Part shown: piece by piece, positions 46,501-54,091 of the stretch
How the letters are laid out: each line of letters begins with the position of its first letter
How positions within the stretch are numbered: the stretch's first letter is position 1
Assembly: GCF_007004655.1 (NCBI RefSeq)
Contig: NZ_ML660094.1
Location: 186,001 to 250,000, forward strand
From: Exilibacterium tricleocarpae
GTDB lineage: Bacteria; Pseudomonadota; Gammaproteobacteria; Pseudomonadales; Cellvibrionaceae
DNA length: 64,000 nucleotides
Reading direction: 5' to 3'
The notes under the pieces: generated by a model
Databases searched by the model: none
Told to the model about the DNA's origin: nothing
Seen by the model: only the letters and a program-made list of their open reading frames with translations
Program-made: the position numbers and the translations under genes

Positions 46501-46657
46501 CGTCCAACCGCATCAGCACGTAGTTAATCGGTATATCTACATCCGGCGCCGCCTCCTTGGGAATAGTGATGTAGGACAGCGTGCCGGTAACCAGTAATAA
46601 CAACAGGACGGCCAATACCGTGCGCGAGCGAATCAGTGCGTTTTCGATCAGCCGCAT
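43496..46657 (-). CDS. RND-family efflux permease
   Basis: 1053 residues: twelve transmembrane helices in two halves with large periplasmic loops. Start MRLIENALIRSRTVLAVLLLLLVTG, porter motif IPKEAAPDVDIP, helix 4 with ILAIGVLVDAAIIVVEYADRR. Helix 4 has a single aspartate where drug-exporting AcrB-type pumps have two (Asp-Asp), so proton relay or substrate class may differ. The first base of its ATG is shared with the adaptor's TGA. No outer-membrane channel gene is adjacent, so a TolC-type partner encoded elsewhere is needed. Substrate unknown (drugs, metals, or fatty compounds). Confidence 0.92.
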   Translation of the reverse strand: MRLIENALIRSRTVLAVLLLLLVTGTLSYITIPKEAAPDVDIPINYVLMRLDGISPEDAERLLVRPMEEELQRVEGVKEMTAAAYEGGGHVVLEFDAGFDADQALEDVREAVDKVEPDLPPAVDKPTVHEINTSLFPILAVTLSGPVPERTLVRLARELQDDIEAIPSVLNVDIGGDREETVEIIIDPLLVESYGLNGGEVATLLGRSNRLVAAGNIDTGLGRFSVKVPGVFENLEDILNMPVQVRGDAAVRFRDIARVYRTFKDRDGYARLDGEPAVVLEVSKRTGENIIDTVDRVRAVVDAASAEWRGPIRVSYHQDSSTFVKDMLKDLENHVLAAVLLVMMVIVGVLGLRSAVLVGISIPGSFLTAILVLSLLDLTVNMVVLFALILAIGVLVDAAIIVVEYADRRMAEGRDSRAAYIEAAKRMAWPVIAATATTLAAFLPMLFWPGVVGEFMRYFPITVLAAMTASLFMALLFVPTLGAFIGKTGAVSQAQMRTLAAAEDGRLEVITGFAGLYLKGLRAALAHPGKLLLGALLILILAWSAYGHYGRGVEYFPTVEPDFAAVLVHARGNLAVDEQDALVGKVERQILTLSDEMKGVYTRSGAGVVGAGTDVAEDVIGQITLEFGHWEQRRKAAQILADVRALTAAIPGVRVQIREQEPGPPIGKPIQVQLASAAPELLPAAVAEVRQFLETLPGVVDIEDDLPVPGIQWELSIDRAQAAKFNLDLTAVGDATKLVTTGLEVGTYRPDDSDDELDILVRYPPAQRTVEQLDKVRVVTAQGAVPVSNFVTRTPQPKVSTLHRADGERVMTVRADVAAGVLVDDTMQHIKRWVARDADLDSRIAVSFKGEDEEQREAQGFLLQAFAIALFIMAIILVTQFNNFYNAALILSAVVLSTVGALLGLLVTDQAFSTVVTGTGMIALAGVVVNDNIVLIDTFDRLKQRYASTSEAILRTGVARLRPVILTTVTTALGLMPMLLGMNIDLIERHISIGAPATQWWRSLATVVIFGLTFATVLTLIVTPCALQLRENIRSGWRWLLASKNSRRSALSP

Positions 46658-47760
46658 CAGTTCAGGTCCGCCGCAGCCACAGTCACCGGCTGGCCGTTGC
46701 GCACAAACGCCTGCCCGGCGGTAATCACCTGCAAACGCGCGGGCAGACCCGCCAGCCAGACGCCACTATTGCTGTTGCCGACGATCTCCACAGGGTGAAA
46801 GCGCACGGCGCCGTCGCTGACCGCCTTGATCCCCAACACGCCATCGTCGGCCAGGGTCAGCACCGACGGCGGCAGGTAATGGGCGTAAACCTGCTCCACC
46901 GGTAACAGCAGTTCCGCAGTGATGCCCTGAATCAGTCGTCCGTCATCGTTGGCAACCTCCAACTCCACCGGAAAGGTGCGGGTCACTTCATCGGCAATAC
47001 GCCCGACGTAGCGCACCTCGCCGCTGCGCTGCTCGCCGTCCAGCAAGCGTGCCTCACCGGCAATGCCGACGGCAATTTGTCCCAGATAGCGCTCCGATAC
47101 CTGCCCCACTACCCGCATCGGGTCCAGGTCCACAATCACCGCCAGCGGGTCGCCGCGCTCGACAAAATCCCCCACTTCCACCAATCGCTCATTCACCACC
47201 CCGGCAATGGGCGCACTGACTTCGGCGCGCGCCAGCTCCAGTTCCGCCGCCCGCACCGCCGCCTTGGCGGCATCCAGCGCGGCGAGTTGGCGGGCCAGTG
47301 CCGTCTCTGCCTCATAACCCTGCTGCTTTAACGCTTTGGCTGCACTGTGATTGGCTTCGGCCTCCGCCAGCCCGGAGCGCGCCTGCAACAACCGCACCTG
47401 CCGGTCTTCAATCGCAAAGCGCACCAGCGCATCGCCGGCCGCCACCGCCACACCCCGCTCCACCAACAGTGCCTGCACGGGCCCGGCCGTTTCCGCTCTG
47501 ACAGTCACCGTGCGGTCGGCCAGGGTTCTGCCGGCCAACGACAGTTGGTTGGTCATCGGTTGCGCCACCGATTCGCGGACCTCCACTAACGGCGCGGTGG
47601 CTGCAGCAGGCAGAGACTCGGCCGCATCCGACCCGGACTGATCGCTGTGGTCGGCCGGACCCGACACCATCCACAACACCACTGCCAACAGGATACCGAT
47701 GGCAATCAACCAACCTTTGGATAGGGAAAACTTCGAAGACAATGGGGCAACCTCTTGCAA
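46657..47760 (-). CDS. RND periplasmic adaptor (membrane-fusion protein)
   Basis: 367 residues. One N-terminal transmembrane segment (GWLIAIGILLAVVLWMVSG), then the lipoyl-like halves (TVTVRAETAGPVQALLVERG and VSAPIAGVVNERLVEVGDFV) flanking a helical hairpin (RLLQARSGLAEAEANHSAAKAL), and beta-barrel and membrane-proximal domains. It joins the RND pump to an outer-membrane channel. First gene of the two-gene operon; its stop overlaps the pump start. Confidence 0.93.
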   Translation of the reverse strand: MQEVAPLSSKFSLSKGWLIAIGILLAVVLWMVSGPADHSDQSGSDAAESLPAAATAPLVEVRESVAQPMTNQLSLAGRTLADRTVTVRAETAGPVQALLVERGVAVAAGDALVRFAIEDRQVRLLQARSGLAEAEANHSAAKALKQQGYEAETALARQLAALDAAKAAVRAAELELARAEVSAPIAGVVNERLVEVGDFVERGDPLAVIVDLDPMRVVGQVSERYLGQIAVGIAGEARLLDGEQRSGEVRYVGRIADEVTRTFPVELEVANDDGRLIQGITAELLLPVEQVYAHYLPPSVLTLADDGVLGIKAVSDGAVRFHPVEIVGNSNSGVWLAGLPARLQVITAGQAFVRNGQPVTVAAADLN

Positions 47761-48347
47761 GATGCGGCTATTATTACAGCATTCACCGGTTGAGGTTTGA
47801 CATGGATCAACGCTACAGCAACGCTCGTATTGCGCCTGTGCTCGCCTTTCGACGTGTTTTTACCGACAATTTTTTCGCAGTACTTTTTGACAAAATCACC
47901 GCCGGCATGCAGCGCACAAATTGAAGCGGCCGGCGAACACTCGGCGCCTGCCTCGGACGCAGCAACAGCCGAGTTCTTGAGCCGGGCTCTTCTCGCGTGT
48001 GCCTTGTTGCGGGGTCTGAGCCCCCAGTCAGCACAGCCGCCGTTAGAGACAGCACTCCGTGCAATCTGACTGCCCTCCGCCGGGCACGGCGGCGGCAGAA
48101 AACGGTTGGTGTGTAATGCGAAGGCGAAAACCAGCCAACGAATGTGACCAAACTAGGCTCAACGGTCGTTTTGTCCTCGGCAAACCATCGATTTTCCACC
48201 GCCCAGACGCGCCAGCAGAGGCCGATATCAACGCCTGCCGAAATGTAGCAATTTTATTTTATTTGCAATTATAATTTTTTTTGTTATATATTCTACATCA
48301 AAACTACGACCTGCCCTGCACAGTCATTCAGACGACCTGGAGAGATC
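47761..48347. other. Intergenic region between divergent adaptor and aldolase genes
   Basis: 587 bases with no supported gene; open frames on both strands lack any family character. The last 100 bases are strikingly AT-rich and hold the aldolase promoter (48263-48292) and GGAGAG ribosome-binding site. Confidence 0.5.
48263..48292 (+). promoter_or_regulatory. Promoter candidate for the aldolase/DhaKL operon
   Basis: TTGCAA at 48263-48268 and TATATT at 48287-48292, 18 bases apart, lie in an AT-rich tract 56 bases before the aldolase start. A similar TTTTATTT-TGCAAT tract occurs before the LacI-type gene (near 29611-29625 on the opposite strand). Confidence 0.45.
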
Positions 48348-49226
48348 ATGCCACTAGTAAGCCTAGAGCCGGTCCTCAAAACGGCGTTACGGGAGAAGTT
48401 TGCCGTCGCCGCGTTTAACCCCGTTGACTACGGCTCGATGAAGGCCATGGTCAGGGCCGCCGAGGAAATCGACGCGCCGGTGATTATCCAGTCATCGGCC
48501 AAAACCATTCGCTATTACGGCCATACCGCTCTGGCGGGCTGGATGCGGGAGCTGGCCGCCGATTCGCCGGTGCCGGTGGTACTGCACCTGGACCACGGTA
48601 AGGATATGGATATGATCCGCCGCTGTATCGACAGCGGCTGGACCTCGGTGATGATTGACGCCTCAGACAAACCTTTCGAGGAAAACCTGGCGCTGACCCG
48701 CCAGGTGGTCGCCTGGGCCGAACAGGCCGGCATCGGCGTGGAGGCCGAGATCGGCGAGATCGGCGGCGTCGAGGAGGATTTGGTGGTGGATGAAGCGAGC
48801 GTCATGCTGACCGACCCCGAGGAGGCACAACGGTTTTGCCAGGCGCTGAATCTCTCCGCCTTCGCCGCCCAAATCGGTACCGCCCACGGCAATTACAAAC
48901 GCGAACCCAAAGTCGCTTTCGAACTGATCGCAGAAATCAATCGCCGCACCCAGACACCCATGGCGCTACACGGCGGCACCGGCCTCAGCGAGGCCACCTT
49001 TAAACGCTGTATCGACCTCGGTTGCGCCAAGATTAATATCTCGACCCATTTGAAACACGTCTTTATCGACAGTTTTGTCGCCCACCAGGCTGCCCATCCC
49101 GGCAACTATGAACCGCTCAGTTACCTCACCGCTCAGTTCGAGGCGCTGAAAGAACTGTTCAAAGCGAAAATGACCTTGTTTGGCGGTGCCGGCAAAGGCG
49201 CGGCCCTGGTCGCGTCCATCAACTGA
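48348..49226 (+). CDS. Class II ketose-bisphosphate aldolase family protein (FbaA/GatY-like)
   Basis: 292 residues. Zinc-dependent aldolase fold: FAVAAFNPVDYGSMKA at the N-terminus, zinc ligands in VVLHLDHGKDM and IGTAHGNYKRE, phosphate-binding MALHGGTGLSE and CAKINISTHLK. Members cleave fructose- or tagatose-1,6-bisphosphate or related ketose phosphates to DHAP plus an aldehyde. Here it is first in an operon with an HAD phosphatase and both subunits of a dihydroxyacetone-type kinase, suggesting a peripheral ketose pathway rather than core glycolysis. The exact substrate is undetermined. Confidence 0.9.
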   Translation: MPLVSLEPVLKTALREKFAVAAFNPVDYGSMKAMVRAAEEIDAPVIIQSSAKTIRYYGHTALAGWMRELAADSPVPVVLHLDHGKDMDMIRRCIDSGWTSVMIDASDKPFEENLALTRQVVAWAEQAGIGVEAEIGEIGGVEEDLVVDEASVMLTDPEEAQRFCQALNLSAFAAQIGTAHGNYKREPKVAFELIAEINRRTQTPMALHGGTGLSEATFKRCIDLGCAKINISTHLKHVFIDSFVAHQAAHPGNYEPLSYLTAQFEALKELFKAKMTLFGGAGKGAALVASIN

Positions 49227-49256
49227 CCCGGCCTTATCGGAGGCGAAACAACCCCT

Positions 49257-50018
49257 ATGCTCAAGGCGCTGATCTTCGATTGCGACGGTGTACTGGTAGA
49301 TACCGAACGGGACGGCCATCGGCCGGCGTTCAATCGGGCCTTCAAGCGCCTCGGTATAAACGCCGCCTGGAGCCCGGCGCTGTACGGCGACCTGCTCGGG
49401 GTCGCCGGCGGCAAGGAGCGCATGCAAAACTACTTTGAACAGGTTGGCTGGCCGGACCACATTGGCGATAAAACGGACTTTATAAAGACCCTGCACGCAG
49501 AGAAGACCCAACAGTTCATGCAGATCATCAACAGCGGCGAACTGGCGCTGCGGCCCGGTATCGCGCGCATCGTCGATGAGGCAATTGCGGCGGGCGTCAA
49601 ACTCGGTGTCTGTTCCACCTCCAATCTCAAGGCGGTCGGCGGCTGTGTCAACCTGCTCGGCGCCGAGCGGCGCGCCAGGTTTGAATTTATTCTGGCCGGT
49701 GATGTGGTGACCCGCAAAAAACCCGATCCGGAAATTTATCGATTGGCTCGACAAAAACTGAATCTGGCCGCTGCCGAGTGCGTGGTGATCGAAGACAGTC
49801 GCAACGGCCTGCTCGCCGCCGCGGGCGCCGGCATGCACTGCCTGGTGACCACCAGCAGCTACACCCAAAACGAAGACTTTTCCGAAGCCGCACTCATCGT
49901 CCCCGAGTTGGGCGACGGCGACGATATCCGTATCGGCCTGGCGGATATACAGCGGCTTGCCGCCGGGCCCTCGGCCTCCCACCCCGCTTCCAACCAGACG
50001 GGTAGAAAAAACACATGA
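49257..50018 (+). CDS. HAD phosphatase, CbbY-like
   Basis: 253 residues. HAD motif I is ALIFDCDGVLVDTERDGH with both aspartates, motif II LGVCSTSNLKAV, motif III lysine in TRKKPDPEIYRLA and motif IV in VVIEDSRNGLLAA. The helical cap places it with CbbY-type sugar phosphatases, which remove phosphate from pentulose or other sugar bisphosphates. Its stop overlaps the dhaL start (ATGA). It lies 30 bases after the aldolase and probably acts on a by-product or intermediate of the same pathway. Confidence 0.9.
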   Translation: MLKALIFDCDGVLVDTERDGHRPAFNRAFKRLGINAAWSPALYGDLLGVAGGKERMQNYFEQVGWPDHIGDKTDFIKTLHAEKTQQFMQIINSGELALRPGIARIVDEAIAAGVKLGVCSTSNLKAVGGCVNLLGAERRARFEFILAGDVVTRKKPDPEIYRLARQKLNLAAAECVVIEDSRNGLLAAAGAGMHCLVTTSSYTQNEDFSEAALIVPELGDGDDIRIGLADIQRLAAGPSASHPASNQTGRKNT

Positions 50019-50662
50019 ACACAACAACACTCGACGATGTCGCCCTCGTAGTAAAAACCATGGCAGTCACCGCCCTGGAGAACGAAAAGTACTTCAGCGA
50101 ACTCGACGCCGCTGCCGGCGATGCCGATTTTGGCGTATCACTGGCCGCCGGCTTTCAAGTCGTCAACGATGACTGGGAGCAACTCGACCGCAGTTCCATT
50201 GGCAACTTCCTGCTTAAAATCAGCATGATTATCACCGGCAAGGTCGGTGGCTGCTCGGGGCCGATCTGGGGTACGGGCTTTATGAAAGCCGGTCTCTTGT
50301 CGAAGGACAAGGAGACGCTGCAAATCGCCGATCTGGTCGCTATGTTACGGGCCGGCATCGACGGCATTATGGCCCGCGGCGGCGCCAAAGCCGGCGACAA
50401 AACACTGCTCGACGCGCTGATTCCCATGACCGATAAACTGGAAGAGTTTGTCGATACACCGACTGCAGCCGCACAGATTCGACAGACACTAACCGCGGTT
50501 GCCGAACAGGCAATCGAGACCACCAGCGCCTGGGAGGCCAAACGCGGTCGCCAATCGTTTACCGGCGCGCGCAGCATCGGCACGCCCGACCCGGGCATCG
50601 TTGCCATCGCCACCATGATGCGCGCTATCAACAACACCTTCGATGGCGCCGCCAGACGCTGA
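50015..50662 (+). CDS. Dihydroxyacetone kinase subunit L (DhaL-like)
   Basis: 215 residues. The nucleotide-binding motif is ELDAAAGDADFGVSLAAGF: three aspartates that hold magnesium are present, but the usual GDGDHG is GDADFG, so the histidine is replaced by phenylalanine. The rest (GGCSGPIWGTGFMKAG, ARGGAKAGDKTLLDAL, ARSIGTPDPGIVAI) is standard for the L subunit. No phosphotransferase subunit DhaM is encoded nearby, so ATP is the likely phosphate donor. The motif change suggests a variant DhaL group that may accept other ketoses than dihydroxyacetone. Confidence 0.88.
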   Translation: MNTTTLDDVALVVKTMAVTALENEKYFSELDAAAGDADFGVSLAAGFQVVNDDWEQLDRSSIGNFLLKISMIITGKVGGCSGPIWGTGFMKAGLLSKDKETLQIADLVAMLRAGIDGIMARGGAKAGDKTLLDALIPMTDKLEEFVDTPTAAAQIRQTLTAVAEQAIETTSAWEAKRGRQSFTGARSIGTPDPGIVAIATMMRAINNTFDGAARR

Positions 50663-50744
50663 TTCACGCAGTACAAACAGCCTGTTGCGGCTGTCAACCA
50701 ACACTGAGCAGCATCTTATTTTCCACTGCCGGGAGGAGAGGTAA

Positions 50745-51740
50745 ATGAAAAAGTTTGTCAACGACCCCCACGATTTCGTTCCGCAAATGCTCGAAGGTCT
50801 GGTGCTGGCCAATGCCGGCAAGCTCGAATATGTGCCGCAATACAACCTGATTTGTCGCAGCGATATGCCCAGTGACGACAAAGTATCGATTATCCAGGGC
50901 TCCGGCAGCGGGCATGAGCCGGCCCACGTGATGGCCGTCGGCCGGGGCATGCTCGATGCCGCCGTGCCCGGCGGTGTCTTCTCCGCACCGCCGGTCGAAT
51001 ACTGCCTGGAGTGTATCAAGCTGATGAACTCGGCCAGAGGCGTTTTGTACCTGGTCAACAACTACCAGGGCGACCGCATGAACTGGGATATGGCCCGGGA
51101 GCTGGCCGAAGCCGAGGGTATCAACGTCGGCGTCGTGGTCATCGACGACGACGTGGCCGTCAAGGACAGTACTCACACAGTCGGCCGCCGTGGTGTGGCT
51201 GGTAATTTCTTCGTGATCAAGGCCTGCGCGGCGGCGGCCGAACAGGGCAAAAGCCTGGAGGAACTCGTGGCCCTCGGCGAAAAAGTCAACGCCGCGGTGC
51301 GCAGCATGGGTGTGGCCCTCAGCTCCTGCACGCCGCCGGCCAAAGGCGAACCTATTTTCGCCATCGGCGCGGACGAGATTGAAATGGGTGTCGGCATTCA
51401 CGGCGAACCGGGCCGCAGCCGCGAAAAGCTCCAACCCGCCGATGCCATCATCGAACAACTTTTTCAGGCGGTGCATGACGACTTACCGTTTAACAGCGGC
51501 GATCGGGTTGCCCTGATGATCAATGGCCTCGGCGGCACCCCGGTCAGTGAACTTTATCTCTTGTACCGCAAAGCGGCCCTGTTATGCGAGGAACACGGCC
51601 TCACAGTGGTCAACAACTATGTCGGCGAATACTGTACCTCCCTGGAAATGGCCGGCGCGTCGCTGACGCTGTTAAAACTCGATCAGGAGCTGGAAGCACT
51701 GCTGGCGGCACCGGCGGAAGTGCCGATTCGGGTCTTTTAG
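50745..51740 (+). CDS. Dihydroxyacetone kinase subunit K (DhaK-like)
   Basis: 331 residues. Substrate-binding subunit that forms a hemiaminal with a ketone through a histidine: H219 in GVGIHGEPGRS corresponds to the E. coli active-site histidine, and GSGSGHEPAHVMAVGRGM with H57 forms the second part of the pocket. Length is normal. It is preceded by an 82-base gap that includes a small hairpin (50677-50694). With DhaL it should make a functional ATP-dependent ketose kinase; dihydroxyacetone or a four-carbon ketose such as erythrulose are possible substrates. Confidence 0.92.
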   Translation: MKKFVNDPHDFVPQMLEGLVLANAGKLEYVPQYNLICRSDMPSDDKVSIIQGSGSGHEPAHVMAVGRGMLDAAVPGGVFSAPPVEYCLECIKLMNSARGVLYLVNNYQGDRMNWDMARELAEAEGINVGVVVIDDDVAVKDSTHTVGRRGVAGNFFVIKACAAAAEQGKSLEELVALGEKVNAAVRSMGVALSSCTPPAKGEPIFAIGADEIEMGVGIHGEPGRSREKLQPADAIIEQLFQAVHDDLPFNSGDRVALMINGLGGTPVSELYLLYRKAALLCEEHGLTVVNNYVGEYCTSLEMAGASLTLLKLDQELEALLAAPAEVPIRVF

Positions 51741-52117
51741 GCAATGGCAAACCACCCGTACGAGCAGTCCGCCGGCACTCATCCCGACGGCGAAATCCGG
51801 CAGATTTCATCACCCCTGGTCCATCCGGGTTGGGCGTGCCGGACATCGGCGGCGTAAGACACCATGCGGTCGCTGTGGACAAACAGGCGCTCACCGCGGT
51901 TATTGAAAAGCGGATGAAAATCCCGTACTTTGCGCAGTCCTGCGAACCTGATGGGATAACACCGGCGCGGCTTAACCAGTGCGCGCCGCCGGTGGCCGCT
52001 GTCACCGGGTTTTCAGCCGCGACCCGCAGCATGTTGGGCTGCGTCGCCTGTCAGTTTGAACACATGAATTACTAAAAAGCCGGTTGGCAGCGCGACCGCT
52101 TTTTTAAGGTTGATTAA
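51741..52117 (+). other. Intergenic region after dhaK
   Basis: 377 bases. No gene supported. Holds an intrinsic-terminator-like hairpin at 52074-52105 just before gph. Confidence 0.45.
52074..52105 (+). terminator. Intrinsic terminator candidate before gph
   Basis: AAAAAGC at 52074-52080 pairs with GCTTTTT at 52098-52104, extended by GGT (52082-52084) with ACC (52095-52097) after a one-base bulge; the 3' side runs into six T residues (52100-52105). It would end transcription of the aldolase/DhaKL operon. Confidence 0.5.
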
Positions 52118-52795
52118 ATGGCGGCAAGCACACTCAGGTTGGCGGCGATCGATCTGGACGGCACTCTGGCCGACACCGTTGCGGATATCGCCGACAGTGT
52201 CGATATGACCATGACGGCGCTGCAACTGCGGCCCCACGGTATCGACAAGGTGAAAAGCTGGATCGGCAACGGCATTCCCACCCTGTTGCGGCGCGCCCTG
52301 GCGGACAGCACCGGCGCCGCACCGGATGACGATTTATACCTGCCGGCACTGAGTGCCTTTAACCGCATCTACGCTGAAAATCTGGCGCGCCACAGTCGCC
52401 TGTATCCCGGCGTTGCCGGGGCCCTGGACAAGCTGCGCGGGATGGGCCTGCAGTTGAGCTGCGTCACTAACAAACACAGTCGTTTCACTTTGCCGTTACT
52501 GAAAAGTCTGGGCATCTACAGTGCGTTTGACCTGGTTGTCAGCGGCGGCGATCTGCCCAAATCCAAGCCCCATCCGATGCCGTTGCTACATGCGGCCAAT
52601 ACGCTTCATATCGACGCCGGGCACGCTGTGATGATCGGCGATTCCAACAATGATATCGCCGCCGGGCGCGCCGCCGGTTTTTATACCATAGGTGTCACCT
52701 ATGGCTATAGTGGCGGCACCGACATTAAAGACACCGGTGCGGACCGGGTAGTTGAATCTTTCGCCGATATTCCCGCCATTCTCTCGCAGCTTTGA
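52118..52795 (+). CDS. gph: HAD-family phosphatase, phosphoglycolate phosphatase-like
   Basis: 225 residues. Motif I is LAAIDLDGTLADTVADIAD, motif II LSCVTNKHSRFT, motif III in GDLPKSKPHPMPLL and motif IV AVMIGDSNNDIAAGRAAG, closely following Gph-type enzymes that dephosphorylate 2-phosphoglycolate. The ending YGYSGGTDIKDTGADRVVESFADI is also typical. It is separated from the DhaKL operon by a terminator-like hairpin and is probably expressed on its own. Confidence 0.85.
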   Translation: MAASTLRLAAIDLDGTLADTVADIADSVDMTMTALQLRPHGIDKVKSWIGNGIPTLLRRALADSTGAAPDDDLYLPALSAFNRIYAENLARHSRLYPGVAGALDKLRGMGLQLSCVTNKHSRFTLPLLKSLGIYSAFDLVVSGGDLPKSKPHPMPLLHAANTLHIDAGHAVMIGDSNNDIAAGRAAGFYTIGVTYGYSGGTDIKDTGADRVVESFADIPAILSQL

Positions 52796-52963
52796 GCTGG
52801 GATTGTTCCAAAAGCAAGCGGGGTGTTTTTGCCATCACTTGCGGTAGCGCAGTGTGGGGTCAGAGCAGAATGACACTTATTTGAGGAAGTCTTTGCGAAC
52901 CGATTCGGTCCTTGCCGGGAAGGGAGGCACGCCACCATCAGCTGGCACCCCCTCCGGTAGCAC

Positions 52964-53398
52964 GGTGCGGGGACGTAACTTCAGTTGCGTCCCCTTCGAG
53001 GGGAGCCACTCCCAGTGAACGACAGCACCTCTATCCGTATACTGCGATTCCGTATAGTTTATCCGGCATCCATGAACGTTTTAGCGGTGCCTTAAAAAAA
53101 GGGGAGTGGCACGAATGGCACTTCCTTAAGCAAATATGTGCCAATTGACCGGTCTGGCTCTGGCTGAAGCCTTCAGAAACACGTCGTGAACCCATCCCTG
53201 GGGACTTCCCGACAGCATCCCTGCTGTCGAGAGTTTCTGAAGGCTTCAGCCAGAGCCAGACCTTCCTTCAGTACGCTGAATCGAGGTCGAGGCGACTGGG
53301 GCGGCGGATCGATAAACTGATGCAAATACGCTTAAGGAAGTGCCATTCGGGAGTGGCACCATTCTAGGGGGACGCAACTGAAGTTACGTCCCCGCACC
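52964..53398. repeat. Perfect 31-bp outer inverted repeat enclosing element copy B
   Basis: Bases 52964-52994 are the exact reverse complement of 53368-53398. Each arm is itself almost palindromic around AACTTCAGTT (GGGGACG...CGTCCCC), as in REP-like sequences handled by REP-associated transposases. The two arms are 373 bases apart, and copy B lies between them, so one element appears inserted between REP-like arms. Confidence 0.85.
53102..53359 (+). repeat. Nested-palindrome element, copy B, with possible target duplication
   Basis: Outer inverted repeats 53112-53131 and 53330-53349 match perfectly over 20 bases. Inner arms 53151-53180 and 53233-53262 are perfectly complementary over 30 bases and start GGTCT. 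The 52-base loop has CCCATCCCTGGG (53191-53202) and GACAGCATCCCTGCTGTC (53211-53228). The whole is bracketed by the direct repeat GGGAGTGGCAC at 53102-53112 and 53349-53359, which may be a target-site duplication. Confidence 0.85.
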
Positions 53399-53481
53399 CT
53401 GCCACCGGAAGATCGACTCTGAACAACAGCGCCGACACCGATAGTAAAGACACCGGCCCACAGCGGTGAAACAGTCTCTGA

Positions 53482-54087
53482 TCAATAAGGCGTCACCCGC
53501 TTCTGCCGCTCGAGCGCCTCTTGCTTCAACTGTTGCAGGTCCACCTCCCCCAACCACGGATAGAGCCCCCAACGTTGACCGCGGGCAGCCATGGGCATGA
53601 TATACACCCAACCCACAAACGAACCTCGAGTCTTGACAATCAAATGCCCATTGACGAACAACAGCCCGAGCACCGCGCTTTCATAGCCGGCACCGGCCTG
53701 GCCGCTGTGCCAGCCACCGCTATCAAACAACAGCCATCCGTTGCGACACTGCGGCGCGCCGGAGCCGCCGGCGTCAAAGCGGCGCTGCCCGATGATTTCA
53801 CCATAGCGTATGGCCGCTACTGTCAATGCGCCCTCGCCGTCCGTTCTCAGCTCTACCAGGTCAGCCCTGTCGTCAAGCCCAAACTGGGTACTCAACGAGA
53901 TAGACCGATACTTCTCGCCCGCGGCGGTGGCCGCGGCGTAAAAGCCGTCCCTGATCACACACTGCTCGGGCGCGCGCTCCGGCAGCGGCGGCCAGTGCGC
54001 CGGATAGGGATCGACGCTGCTGGTACAGGCACCGAGGACACTCACCAGTATTAACAAACCCTGCCGTATTACGCACTTTGCATACAT
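53482..54087 (-). CDS. Lipoprotein of unknown function
   Basis: 201 residues from the ATG at 54087 (MYAKCVIRQGLLILVSVLGACTSS) with lipobox VLGAC; the frame continues upstream to 54207 inside the ankyrin gene but without sense. The mature part has two cysteines (PEQCVIRD, APQCRNGW) and a beta-rich core (VGWVYIMPMAARGQRWGLYPW). No known domain recognised. It starts four bases after the ankyrin-protein gene ends, so the two are co-transcribed and probably act at the same place in the envelope. Confidence 0.8.
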   Translation of the reverse strand: MYAKCVIRQGLLILVSVLGACTSSVDPYPAHWPPLPERAPEQCVIRDGFYAAATAAGEKYRSISLSTQFGLDDRADLVELRTDGEGALTVAAIRYGEIIGQRRFDAGGSGAPQCRNGWLLFDSGGWHSGQAGAGYESAVLGLLFVNGHLIVKTRGSFVGWVYIMPMAARGQRWGLYPWLGEVDLQQLKQEALERQKRVTPY

Positions 54088-54091
54088 GGAC

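Larger units (their letters stand above)
52796..53481. other. Non-coding region with nested inverted-repeat elements
   Basis: 686 bases with no supported gene. The outer perfect inverted repeat (52964-53398) encloses element copy B (53102-53359). The stretch GGGGTCAGAGCAGAATGACA near 52856 is a type of sequence often found by repeated extragenic palindromes, but it has no second copy here. Confidence 0.6.

Noticed and set aside
47813-48199. 128-codon minus-strand frame upstream of the aldolase
   Set aside because: Arginine-rich, without domain or ribosome-binding site; typical of non-coding GC-rich DNA.
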